This document shows positions 1 to 7,546 of a DNA stretch of 64,000 bases, piece by piece; the first letter of the stretch is position 1; every line of letters begins with the position of its first letter. Origin of the DNA: Natronomonas marina (lineage in GTDB: Archaea > Halobacteriota > Halobacteria > Halobacteriales > Haloarculaceae); NCBI RefSeq assembly GCF_024298905.1, contig NZ_CP101154.1, positions 3,746,932 to 3,810,931 on the forward strand. The letters run 5' to 3'. Under the pieces are notes generated by a model. The model was not told the DNA's origin, did no database searches, and worked only from the letters and a program-made list of their open reading frames with translations. The position numbers and the translations under genes are program-made.

Positions 1-78
1 TTCGGCGTCTACGACGGCGCTCCCTTCGAGCGTGCCGTCCAAGAGCAGGCCGCCTTCCTCGAACGGCACCTACAGTGA
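1..78 (+). CDS. C-terminal end of an unidentified protein
   Basis: An open frame runs from the window edge to a TGA at 76-78 and encodes the last 25 residues of a protein. The tail contains the segment VQEQAAFLERHL, which reads like a terminal amphipathic helix. It could be the end of an alpha/beta hydrolase, but too little is present to name a family. It converges on the exporter gene that ends at position 106. Confidence 0.5.
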   Translation, partial: FGVYDGAPFERAVQEQAAFLERHLQ

Positions 79-105
79 GCGCCGGGACCGGCCCGACAGC
101 GGCCC

Positions 106-2586
106 TCACGGTGAGGCGAGCGTCGGGACCCGCTCGCTCCGGGTCGCGGCCCGCTCCCAGACGACGATTATCGACGGCAGCAGCAGCACGGAGCAGGCGT
201 AGGCGTAGAAGACGCCCAGGCCGAGCAGCAGGCCGAACTCCTGGATGAGCGGGATGATGGCGAAGAACAGCGCGCCGAGACCGAAGACGGTCGTCAGCAT
301 GCTGCCCGTCAGCGCGCCGCCGGTCCCCTGGATGGTCGTCCGGAGAGCGTCGAAGACGTCCGTTCCGGGGGTGTACTCGTCGACGAAGCGGTGCATGAAG
401 TGGACGGCGTAGTCGACGCCCAGCCCGATGGAAACGCCGAGTATCGGCGCGTTGATGGGCGACAGCGCGATGCCGAAGAAGCGCATCGACGCCGCCAGGA
501 GCGCGACCGTCACGAGCACCGGCAGGAGATTGAGGAACCCGTAGACGGCCCGCCCCTCGAGGAAGCGATACGACAGCGCCAGGAAGACCGCCGTCAGCAC
601 GAACGCGACGGCGAGGCTCTGGATGGCCGACTCGAGAATGACGTCGATGACGGCGGCGTTGACGATGAGCGTCCCGGTGGCGACGGCGTCGACCGGCATC
701 CGGTCGGCGATGCGCCTGGCGTCGGCGACGATCTCGTCGTCGGTGGCGTCGGACTTCAGCGTGAAGTCGATGCGTGCGCTGCCGCGGTCGGCGGCGATGT
801 AGTTGCGGGCCTGCGAGCGGGCCGGCGAGTCCAAGAGCGCGTCGTAGACCTGGTCGACGTTCTGGTCGGGGACGCCGTTGCCGGTGCGGTCGTTGCGCGC
901 GACCAGCGCGGCGAACTCGGGGTCCCGGTCGGCCCGCGACTGGATGACCGTCACGATGCTGCTGGCCTGGGCGTCCCCGTCGGCCGCCCGCTGGAAGGAG
1001 TCCGGCGGCTGTCTCGTCGCCCGGTGGAGTATCTCCAGGGAGTCGTCGTCCCGGACGGACTCGTCGACGTATATCGTGACGGTGCTGAACTGCCGGGCAC
1101 CGAACTCCTCCTCGAAGAGACGGATGGTCTTCGTGAATGTGTACTCCGTCGGCGCGAGCGGTTCCGGCAGCGCTTGGTATGCCTCGACGCGGTCCTCGTC
1201 GGGGAAGAAGATCTCCTGTGAGAACTCCGCGTCGACGCCGGTACCGTAGACCGCGGCACCGCCGCCACCGACGACGGCGACCACGACGACGACCGCGGGG
1301 GCGATCCGCGCCAGCGAGACGCTGCTCTCGAGGACCCGCCCCATCAGCGACCCCTCGCTTCCCAGCGGCGTCGATCCGAACTCCGGGAAGTACGGAATCC
1401 GGGCGCGAGCGCGGTCGGCGAGCACCTTCGTCGCGGGCAGGAACAGCCCGAAGACGACGAACGTGATGACGATGCCGATGGCGGAGACGATGCCGAAGTC
1501 CTGCAGCGAGCCGAGCGGGCTGGTGAGGTTCGCGGCGAAGCTGATGGCGGTGGTGATCGTCACGATGGCGAAGGCGACGAGCAACTGGTCGGTCGTCTTC
1601 CGCATCGCCGGCGCGATGTCGTCGCCGGCCAGCGTCGCCTCGCGGTAGCGGTTGATGGTGTGGATGCCGAAGTCGATGCCGACCGCGAGCAACAGCGGGA
1701 ACAGCGGCACCATCGTGTTCGAGAAGGGGATGCCGGCCCAGCCCATGACGCCGAAGGTCCAGACCAAGACGACGGCCAGCGAGCCGAGCCCGAGGAACAT
1801 GTCGACGGGGTCCCGGTAGGCAAGGAGCAGGAACCCGAAGAGGAATATCACCGTCGCGGGGAAGACGATGATCGCGGTGTCGGTCAACAGCGCGTTGAAC
1901 TCGTTTTGGATGACGCCCTGTCCGAAGAGGATAGCGTTGTCACCGGCCTCGTTGCCCTCGACGGAGTCGATCACGTCGATGGTCCGCTCCTGCAGCGTCG
2001 CCACCTCCGCGGTCGAGGCCGAGGCCGGCAGGTCGTAGGTGATGCCGACGATGCTGCCGGTCGCGCGCTGGGCGTTCGGGTTGTAGTCGGTCGACAGCTG
2101 GGCGCCGAGTCCGCGCTCGTCGGCCGCGTCGATGGCCGCCCGGAGTTCGCCGTCGGTCGCCGCCTCGACGGCGCGGCGCTGCTCCAGCGGCGTCTCCGCG
2201 CTCGGGTCGAGCTGTCTGGCGATGCCGCTCGCGTGGCTGGTCGTCGACGCGATCCGCAGCCGGCTGTTGGTCTCGAGGCGGTGCTGGGTCTCTAGGATGC
2301 GAACCAGCGTCGGCCGCGACAGGACGTTGCTGTCCTGGAGTATCAGCGTGCCCGATGTGGGGGCGTTCCCTATCGAGGTCCCGAACTCCTCTTCGATGTT
2401 CTCCTGGGCCTGCTGGGCCTCGACGTCCTCGGTGAACTGGTCGGTCTCGGCCTGCGTCGATATCATCGTGAGACCGGGTGCCAGGGCCGCGCTCACGACG
2501 AGGAACGCGGCGACGACGAGCAGCGGCCGGTCGACGACGAAGCGGTCGACCCGCTCGACGATTGGCTGGTCCGTGTCGTCGCTCAT
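106..2586 (-). CDS. RND superfamily (MMPL/HAE3-like) exporter
   Basis: This 826-residue protein has the internal duplication of RND exporters. Each half has one membrane helix, a large extracytoplasmic domain, then a cluster of about five helices. The first helix lies near residues 20-41, and the second half begins near residue 430. The conserved transmembrane motifs GIDFGIHTINRYRE (about residue 307) and GLGVDYAVHFMHRF (about residue 725) are typical of the archaeal predicted exporters of COG1033. It is probably driven by the proton gradient; the substrate (lipid, hydrophobic compound or surface component) cannot be read from sequence. Its ATG overlaps the stop of the upstream CARDB-like gene by four bases, so the two are likely co-translated. 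Family call is firm, substrate unknown. Confidence 0.88.
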   Translation of the reverse strand: MSDDTDQPIVERVDRFVVDRPLLVVAAFLVVSAALAPGLTMISTQAETDQFTEDVEAQQAQENIEEEFGTSIGNAPTSGTLILQDSNVLSRPTLVRILETQHRLETNSRLRIASTTSHASGIARQLDPSAETPLEQRRAVEAATDGELRAAIDAADERGLGAQLSTDYNPNAQRATGSIVGITYDLPASASTAEVATLQERTIDVIDSVEGNEAGDNAILFGQGVIQNEFNALLTDTAIIVFPATVIFLFGFLLLAYRDPVDMFLGLGSLAVVLVWTFGVMGWAGIPFSNTMVPLFPLLLAVGIDFGIHTINRYREATLAGDDIAPAMRKTTDQLLVAFAIVTITTAISFAANLTSPLGSLQDFGIVSAIGIVITFVVFGLFLPATKVLADRARARIPYFPEFGSTPLGSEGSLMGRVLESSVSLARIAPAVVVVVAVVGGGGAAVYGTGVDAEFSQEIFFPDEDRVEAYQALPEPLAPTEYTFTKTIRLFEEEFGARQFSTVTIYVDESVRDDDSLEILHRATRQPPDSFQRAADGDAQASSIVTVIQSRADRDPEFAALVARNDRTGNGVPDQNVDQVYDALLDSPARSQARNYIAADRGSARIDFTLKSDATDDEIVADARRIADRMPVDAVATGTLIVNAAVIDVILESAIQSLAVAFVLTAVFLALSYRFLEGRAVYGFLNLLPVLVTVALLAASMRFFGIALSPINAPILGVSIGLGVDYAVHFMHRFVDEYTPGTDVFDALRTTIQGTGGALTGSMLTTVFGLGALFFAIIPLIQEFGLLLGLGVFYAYACSVLLLPSIIVVWERAATRSERVPTLASP

Positions 2587-4145
2587 CGCCGCCGACGCCC
2601 GACGAGCAGTACCAGCCCGACGGCCACCACGACGAGCAGCGGCGACAGCGAGCCGTCGCCGTCACTGCTGGATTCGGTCACCTCGATGGGTTCCTGGTAC
2701 ACCTCCGAGATCTGGTCGTCGCCCCGCGAATCGGTGTACTGGAAGTCCATCTCGACGGCGTAGGTGTTCGGCATGGCGCTGCCGGCCACCGAGAGTTCGA
2801 ACTCGACGGTCGTGCTCTCGCCCGGCCCGAGTTCGTCGACGAACGACTCGTCGGTGCCCGTCCGCAGCGGGCTGTCGGCGTAGAGGTTCGCCGTGATGTC
2901 CGACAGCGTCTCCTCGCGGTTGTTCGTCACCTCGACGGTCAGCGTCGTCGAACTGCCGGCCTCGAGGGTCTCGGCGGCGTCGATCTCGAAGTCCGGCTGC
3001 GGGGGCGCGACGTCGACGCGGGCGGTCTGGCGGTCGCTGCGGGCGTCGGCCCCGCCGCTGGTGTACTCGACGACGAAACCGAACTGGCGGGGACCGGGGT
3101 CGGCCTGCCCGCTCACCTCGGCGTCGTAGCTGAAGGTCGCGGACTCGCCGGGCTCCAGGTCGGGCAGCGCGTACTGGCCCTCCCCGAGGTCGATCCGGTT
3201 GCTGCCGGTCGTCGCGACCAGCACCGCGTCGTCGACGGTAGTCGGTCCCTCGTTCGTGACGACGCCGGTCAGGTTCCCGCGGCTCCCGACCGACAGCGTC
3301 GTCTCGACGTCGTCGACGCTGAACGTCTGTTCGGCCCGCGGCTCGACGCCGAAGGCGATAGTGTCGGACTGTCGGGTCAGGCCGTCGGCGTTCTCGTAGG
3401 TGACGGTGGCCTCGGCGCTGAACCGCTCGGGAGCCGAGACGCTGGCGTCGTACTCCAGCGTCGTCGATTCGCCGGGGTCGAGCGTGCCGGCGAAGGCCCG
3501 CGTCGGGGCCTCGCCCTGGCCGCTGCCGACGGCGGCCCCGCTGGAGGTCGACCGGACGCCGACGCGGGCGTCGGTCGCCGACTCGGTCCCCTCGTTGCGG
3601 AGGGTGACGAACAGCGAGCCGTCGCCGCCGACCTGTGCGTCGGTCTCGACGTCGGTGACCGCAAAGCGCGGTTCGTCGGGAACCCGGAGCGTCACGTCGA
3701 ACCGTTCGGTTGCCCGCTTCTCGACGGTGCCGCCGTTCGGCCGGATGATCGTCCCGGTGTAGGCGTAGCTCACTTCGACGTCGAGGTCGTAGGTGCCGGG
3801 TTCGACGTCCTCGGGGACGGTGACCCGGATCGGCGCCGTCGCGGGCGCTCGGGTGGTGACGGCGCCGGTCGCCACCGTGTCGGTCTCGACGGTTATCGGT
3901 CCCTCGCCGCTGGCGGAGACGGTGACGCCGGTGGCGACGGTCGGCCGGTCGTCACTGCTGCCGGCCTGCAGTTCGCCGCGGTTGACGAGCTGGAGTTCGA
4001 CCGTCGACTGCCCCACGGCGAGTTCGTCGTCGGCGACGTGGACGGAGATGTCGGGCGACCCGCTCACCACGTCCTGGCCGACGACGGCGCCGGGGATCGC
4101 CGCCGCGACGAGCAGACAGCCGACGAGGACCGCGAGCGGTCTCAC
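2583..4145 (-). CDS. Exported CARDB/NEW3-like surface protein
   Basis: This protein of about 520 residues carries several tandem immunoglobulin-like repeats of the CARDB/NEW3 (COG1361) type, seen as recurring 'LEPGES' turns followed by beta-rich segments. A signal sequence (RPLAVLVGCLLVAAAIPGAVVG) opens the protein, and a C-terminal hydrophobic helix followed by RRRR closes it, so it should be anchored outside the membrane. I chose the GTG at 4145 because a GGAGG sequence precedes it closely and the signal peptide then lies at the N-terminus; an upstream ATG at 4235 would add an arginine-rich extension. A TATA-like run on this strand lies at 4291-4300. It overlaps the RND exporter gene by ATGA, and COG1361 and COG1033 proteins are often paired in archaea, which suggests an accessory role in export. 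Confidence 0.75.
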   Translation of the reverse strand: MRPLAVLVGCLLVAAAIPGAVVGQDVVSGSPDISVHVADDELAVGQSTVELQLVNRGELQAGSSDDRPTVATGVTVSASGEGPITVETDTVATGAVTTRAPATAPIRVTVPEDVEPGTYDLDVEVSYAYTGTIIRPNGGTVEKRATERFDVTLRVPDEPRFAVTDVETDAQVGGDGSLFVTLRNEGTESATDARVGVRSTSSGAAVGSGQGEAPTRAFAGTLDPGESTTLEYDASVSAPERFSAEATVTYENADGLTRQSDTIAFGVEPRAEQTFSVDDVETTLSVGSRGNLTGVVTNEGPTTVDDAVLVATTGSNRIDLGEGQYALPDLEPGESATFSYDAEVSGQADPGPRQFGFVVEYTSGGADARSDRQTARVDVAPPQPDFEIDAAETLEAGSSTTLTVEVTNNREETLSDITANLYADSPLRTGTDESFVDELGPGESTTVEFELSVAGSAMPNTYAVEMDFQYTDSRGDDQISEVYQEPIEVTESSSDGDGSLSPLLVVVAVGLVLLVGRRRR

Positions 4146-4337
4146 GGCGCCTCCGTCGGCGGGGCGCGTTCGGGGGTGGTACGGGAATCGCAAGCGAAGG
4201 GGGCGGGAACCGGAAGAGCGGCGCTCGTCGCCCACCCCTGGAGGGAAGTCTCACAACTCATCGGATGTGGATGGAGTGTTCCGGGACGGTTAAAAAACTA
4301 CGTATCGCGTTCGGCTATCTTTTAACGAGGAGGGAAT

Positions 4338-4355
4338 CCCGCCGTTTACGGTGGG
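4338..4355 (+). repeat. Left-end hairpin of the tnpB element
   Basis: This is a seven-base-pair stem with a TTTA loop and one G-T pair. Its mate with loop TTCA lies at 5739-5758 at the other end of the element. Such subterminal hairpins are the single-strand recognition sites of TnpA in IS200/IS605 elements. Confidence 0.65.
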
Positions 4356-4454
4356 AGTGAATCCGACAACGCGGACGCCGACCACCGCCGATGAGAGGCC
4401 GGATATTCCACGTTCATCCACACGATTAAGTTGGTTACTCTATATAGGCTATGT

Positions 4455-5705
4455 ATGGCGATTGAGGTCACGCGCACCTACGTTGGTTCCATCCAGAACC
4501 ACCGACAGGTCTGCGATGGCCTCGACTCGCTCGGAGACTCCGCTTCAAAAATCTGGAACGTCGCACGCTGGACAGCCGACCGCATCTGGGACGCAACCGG
4601 CGAAATCCCGGACGAAGCCGTGCTGAAATCGTACATGAAGAACCAGTCGTGCTGGAAAGACTTGAACGCACAATCCAGTCAGAAAGTCATCGAAGAACTT
4701 TCTGACGCTTTCCAGTCGTGGTTCGACCTGCGACAGAAACACCCAGAAGCGAATCCACCCGGCTACCGCAAACACGGCGACACACGCCCCAAGAGTACGG
4801 TCACGTTCAAAGCAGACGGGTTCAAACACGACCCCGAGAACAACCGCGTCCGCCTCTCGAAAGGCTCGAACCTCAAAGAGTATTGGTCGGACTTCCTGCT
4901 CTGCGAGTACCAGACGCGCCCCGACGTTGACCTTGCAGACGTCACCCGAGTGCAGAACGTTCGCGCCGTCTGGAACGGTGATGAGTGGGAACTGCACTTC
5001 GTCTGCAAAGTCAGTCTCAAAACGAACGACTCGGCAGGCGATGGAGTGGCAGGTATCGACCTCGGCATCACGAACATCGCCACGGTTGCGTTCCCTGACG
5101 AATACATCCTCTACCCCGGAAACACGCTCACAGAAGACAAGCACTACTTCACCCGAGCAGAGTACGACACTGAGGGTAAGAACGGCCCCTCGAAGAAGTC
5201 GATGTGGGCACGTCGGAAACTCGCCGACCGCGAGACGCATTTCTACCACGCGCTTACGGATACCATCATCACCGAGTGTGTCGAGCGGAACGTAGGAACG
5301 CTCGCGGTGAGTTGGCCCGAAGACGTACGAGAGTCCGACTGGGGAAAGACCGGCAACAAGAAACTGCACTCGTGGGCGTTCGACCGCATCTACCAGTACC
5401 TCGAATACAAAGGCGAGATACGTGGCGTCGAGGTGCTGAAAGAGAGCGAGTGGGACACCAGTAAGACCTGCTCACGATGTGGTGACGACACGAAGTCGAA
5501 CCGTGTCGAACGCGGCCTGTACGTTTGCTCGTCGTGTGAGTTGGTAGCGAACGCGGATTGTAACGGGGCGGAGAATATGCGGCAGAAGATAACTCCGAGT
5601 CCTCACGGCGAGGATAGGAGTAACGGCTGTGTGGCACAGCCATCGGTACGCCTGTTCGACCGCGAGAGCGGGACGTTCACCACGAGAGAACAGGCCGTAT
5701 CGTAG
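4455..5705 (+). CDS. tnpB: TnpB family RNA-guided nuclease (IS1341-type)
   Basis: The protein of 416 residues has the TnpB layout: an N-terminal helical and beta region, then a split RuvC-like nuclease with a zinc finger. RuvC-I is GIDLGITNIA with the catalytic Asp. The zinc finger has the pairs CSRCG and CSSC. RuvC-III is ANADCNGAEN with its Asp. At the RuvC-II position the segment is LAVSWPEDVRE; the usual acidic residue (as in IVIEDL) aligns to Ser, with a Glu three residues later. I start at MAIEV (4455) rather than the in-frame ATG at 4431 because family members begin there and a TATA-like GATTAAG lies about 27 bases upstream. Known TnpB proteins cut DNA guided by an RNA from the element's own 3' end. 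Confidence 0.9.
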   Translation: MAIEVTRTYVGSIQNHRQVCDGLDSLGDSASKIWNVARWTADRIWDATGEIPDEAVLKSYMKNQSCWKDLNAQSSQKVIEELSDAFQSWFDLRQKHPEANPPGYRKHGDTRPKSTVTFKADGFKHDPENNRVRLSKGSNLKEYWSDFLLCEYQTRPDVDLADVTRVQNVRAVWNGDEWELHFVCKVSLKTNDSAGDGVAGIDLGITNIATVAFPDEYILYPGNTLTEDKHYFTRAEYDTEGKNGPSKKSMWARRKLADRETHFYHALTDTIITECVERNVGTLAVSWPEDVRESDWGKTGNKKLHSWAFDRIYQYLEYKGEIRGVEVLKESEWDTSKTCSRCGDDTKSNRVERGLYVCSSCELVANADCNGAENMRQKITPSPHGEDRSNGCVAQPSVRLFDRESGTFTTREQAVS

Positions 5706-5768
5706 ACCAGCAAATATCCCACCCTGCGGGACGGGACGCCTCGCCGTTCACGGCGAGGAGGATGTCAC
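5590..5768 (+). ncRNA. Candidate omega/reRNA (sense overlapping RNA) of tnpB
   Basis: The 3' end of tnpB and the following 60 bases are rich in hairpins: CCTCACGGCGAGG inside the coding end, CCCTGCGGG near 5722, and the perfect eight-pair stem at 5739-5758. TnpB guide RNAs come from this part of the element, and sense overlapping transcripts have been reported from IS1341-type genes in Halobacterium. The guide would be the bases just beyond the right end. Exact ends cannot be read from sequence. Confidence 0.5.
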
Positions 5769-5914
5769 ATCCGGTTCATTAACCGGCACTCGGCGGATGT
5801 CGTGGGGGCGCGGTTCCGCCGACCGTCACGGTGGGTCCCGTTCCGTCCGAGGAACTACCTGCTGGCCGGGAACCGTCTCCCGGGTTTATCCGTCCGGGCG
5901 CGGAACGGGCAGGC

Positions 5915-6337
5915 ATGAAGATACTCGTCCCGATAGACGGTTCCGGCCCGGCCGACGTCGCCCTCGAGTACGCCCTCGAGCAGTTCGGCGACGAGGCGAT
6001 AACCGCGCTGTACGTCATCGACCCGGTCGACGGCGCGACGACCTGGGGTCCGGGCAGCGCCGACGACTGGCTCTCGACGGCCCAGGAGGAGGCCGAAGCC
6101 GTCCTCGAGGAGGCCACGGAGGGAGCGACCGCCGACGGGTACGACATCGAGACCGACTCGACGGTCGGACGGCCCGCCCGGACCATCGTCGAGTACGCCG
6201 ACGAGAACGGCTTCGACCACGTCGTCGTCGGCAGCCACGGCCGCGAGGGCATCTCGCGGGTCCTGCTGGGCAGCGTCGCCGAGACGGTCGTCCGGCGGTC
6301 GTCGGTGCCGGTCACGGTCGCCCGCAGCGAGGGCTGA
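5915..6337 (+). CDS. Universal stress protein (UspA family)
   Basis: This 140-residue single-domain Usp has the standard start MKILVPIDGSG and the C-terminal nucleotide motif GSHGREGISRVLLGSV, matching the G-x2-G-x9-G(S/T) pattern of ATP-binding Usp proteins. It is the usual length for one domain. A longer open frame extends upstream to 5831, but the ATG at 5915 places the first beta strand at the N-terminus. Usp proteins form dimers and help survival under stress, often paired with transporters. It stands alone here, between the tnpB element and the halorhodopsin gene. Confidence 0.9.
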   Translation: MKILVPIDGSGPADVALEYALEQFGDEAITALYVIDPVDGATTWGPGSADDWLSTAQEEAEAVLEEATEGATADGYDIETDSTVGRPARTIVEYADENGFDHVVVGSHGREGISRVLLGSVAETVVRRSSVPVTVARSEG

Positions 6338-6419
6338 TACGGACGTCGGCGAGCAGGTACCGTCAGGGGTCCGGGGTCGGCCGTCGAACGGCCGCGCGGT
6401 CCCGCGAGCCGGGGGTCGT

Positions 6420-6446
6420 ACCCCATTTATTGGGGTCCTTACTTAA
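6420..6446 (+). promoter_or_regulatory. Halorhodopsin promoter with upstream palindrome
   Basis: A palindrome ACCCCA-TTTAT-TGGGGT (6420-6436) is followed directly by a TATA-like TACTTAA (6440-6446), about 27-33 bases before the ATG at 6473. The spacing fits a leaderless transcript. The position and partial resemblance to the upstream activator of bop-type promoters (ACC...TTTGG) suggest a regulator site, but this is inference. Confidence 0.5.
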
Positions 6447-6472
6447 TGGACTCCCGCACCAAGCCCTAGCGT

Positions 6473-7336
6473 ATGTCCACACTACCGGCGACCGCGTTCG
6501 TACCGCTTCAGGAGGCGGCCAGCCAGCGAGAGATATTCGAGTACGTCCTCGGAGACACGCTGCTGGCGAGTTCGTTGTACGCGAACATCGCGCTGGCGGG
6601 GCTGTCGATACTGCTTTTCGTCTGGATGGCGCGGGGTCTGGAGGACCCGCGGGCGAAACTCATCGTCGCCGCGACGCTCGTGGTCCCGGTCGTCTCGCTT
6701 GCGAGTTACACCGGTCTGGCGTCGGGGCTCACCACCGGCATCCTCGAGATGCCGCCCGGCCACCCCGCCGTCGACGGCGCCTACGTGACCGTCGGCGGCG
6801 CCGAGGGCGTCGTCTCGCTGTGGGGCCGGTACCTCACCTGGGCGCTGTCGACGCCGGCCATCCTGCTGGCGCTCGGGTTGCTGGCGGGGTCGAACCTCAC
6901 GAAACTGTTCACCGCCATCGTCTTCGACATAGCGATGTGCGTCACCGGCCTGGCGGCCGCGCTGACGACCTCGAGTCTGGCGCTGCGGTGGTTCTGGTTC
7001 GGGATGTCCTGTACGTTCTTCGTCGTCGTCCTGTACGTCCTGCTCGTCGAGTGGCCGGCCGACGCCGCCGAGACCGGCACGGACGACGTCTTCGGGACGC
7101 TGAAGTACCTGACCGTGGTCATGTGGCTGGCCTACCCCGTCGTGTGGGCGCTGGGCGTCGAGGGGCTGGCGCTGCTGCCGGTCGGCGTCACGTCGTGGGC
7201 CTACAGCGGTCTCGACATCGTCGCCAAGTACGTCTTCGGCTTCCTGGTGATCCGCTACGTCGCCGACGAACCGGCGAGCGTGACCGCCGACGCCGGCTAC
7301 GGTGCGACCGGCGGCGTCGCACCCGCCGACGACTGA
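6473..7336 (+). CDS. hop: Halorhodopsin, light-driven chloride pump
   Basis: This 287-residue seven-helix retinal protein matches halorhodopsin rather than bacteriorhodopsin or a sensory rhodopsin. Helix C reads WGRYLTWALSTP: Arg119 is kept, Thr122 replaces the proton-acceptor Asp of bacteriorhodopsin, Ser126 follows, and the proton-donor position is Ala133. This is the Thr-Ser-Ala chloride-pump signature. Helix G holds Asp248 and the retinal Schiff-base Lys252 (LDIVAKY). It pumps chloride into the cell with light, helping osmotic balance and membrane potential. No retinal synthesis gene (brp/blh), bat regulator or transducer gene lies nearby in the window, so retinal must come from elsewhere in the genome. 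Confidence 0.95.
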   Translation: MSTLPATAFVPLQEAASQREIFEYVLGDTLLASSLYANIALAGLSILLFVWMARGLEDPRAKLIVAATLVVPVVSLASYTGLASGLTTGILEMPPGHPAVDGAYVTVGGAEGVVSLWGRYLTWALSTPAILLALGLLAGSNLTKLFTAIVFDIAMCVTGLAAALTTSSLALRWFWFGMSCTFFVVVLYVLLVEWPADAAETGTDDVFGTLKYLTVVMWLAYPVVWALGVEGLALLPVGVTSWAYSGLDIVAKYVFGFLVIRYVADEPASVTADAGYGATGGVAPADD

Positions 7337-7391
7337 CCCGCCCCCGCCGTATCGAAACGCATAAACTCGATAGCCTCCGAGGGTGAACCGA

Positions 7392-7476
7392 GCCGAGGTA
7401 GCCTAGCCCGGCCAAGGCGGTTGCTTCGAGAGCAACTGTCCGTCAGGACTCGTGAGTTCAAATCTCACCCTCGGCG
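7392..7476 (+). tRNA. tRNA-Ser (anticodon CGA)
   Basis: The 85-base cloverleaf has acceptor stem GCCGAGG/CCTCGGC (7392-7398 with 7469-7475), discriminator G at 7476, anticodon stem GTTGC/GCAAC around loop TTCGAGA with anticodon CGA at 7427-7429, a long variable arm as expected for serine, and a T arm GTGAG-TTCAAAT-CTCAC. CCA is not encoded. No intron is visible. Confidence 0.95.
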
Positions 7477-7546
7477 CTCCACCTCCGATGCGACGTCAGA
7501 CCCGCCAGCGGCGGCCACGCCGGCCCCCGGACTGGCGGCGTTCGCC

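Larger units (their letters stand above)
4318..5768 (+). mobile_element. Solo tnpB (IS1341-type, IS200/IS605 superfamily) element
   Basis: The element is inferred from a tnpB gene flanked by end hairpins. The left hairpin is CCCGCCG (4338-4344), loop TTTA, CGGTGGG (4349-4355). The right hairpin is CCTCGCCG (5739-5746), loop TTCA, CGGCGAGG (5751-5758). Both lie next to a GAGGAGG or GAGGAGGAT stretch, as expected for IS605-type subterminal structures. There is no tnpA transposase, so the element would need one in trans. Outer borders are approximate: the left edge is placed at the TTTTAAC near 4318 and the right edge just past GGATGTCAC. It lies between the CARDB-like gene and uspA. Confidence 0.75.
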
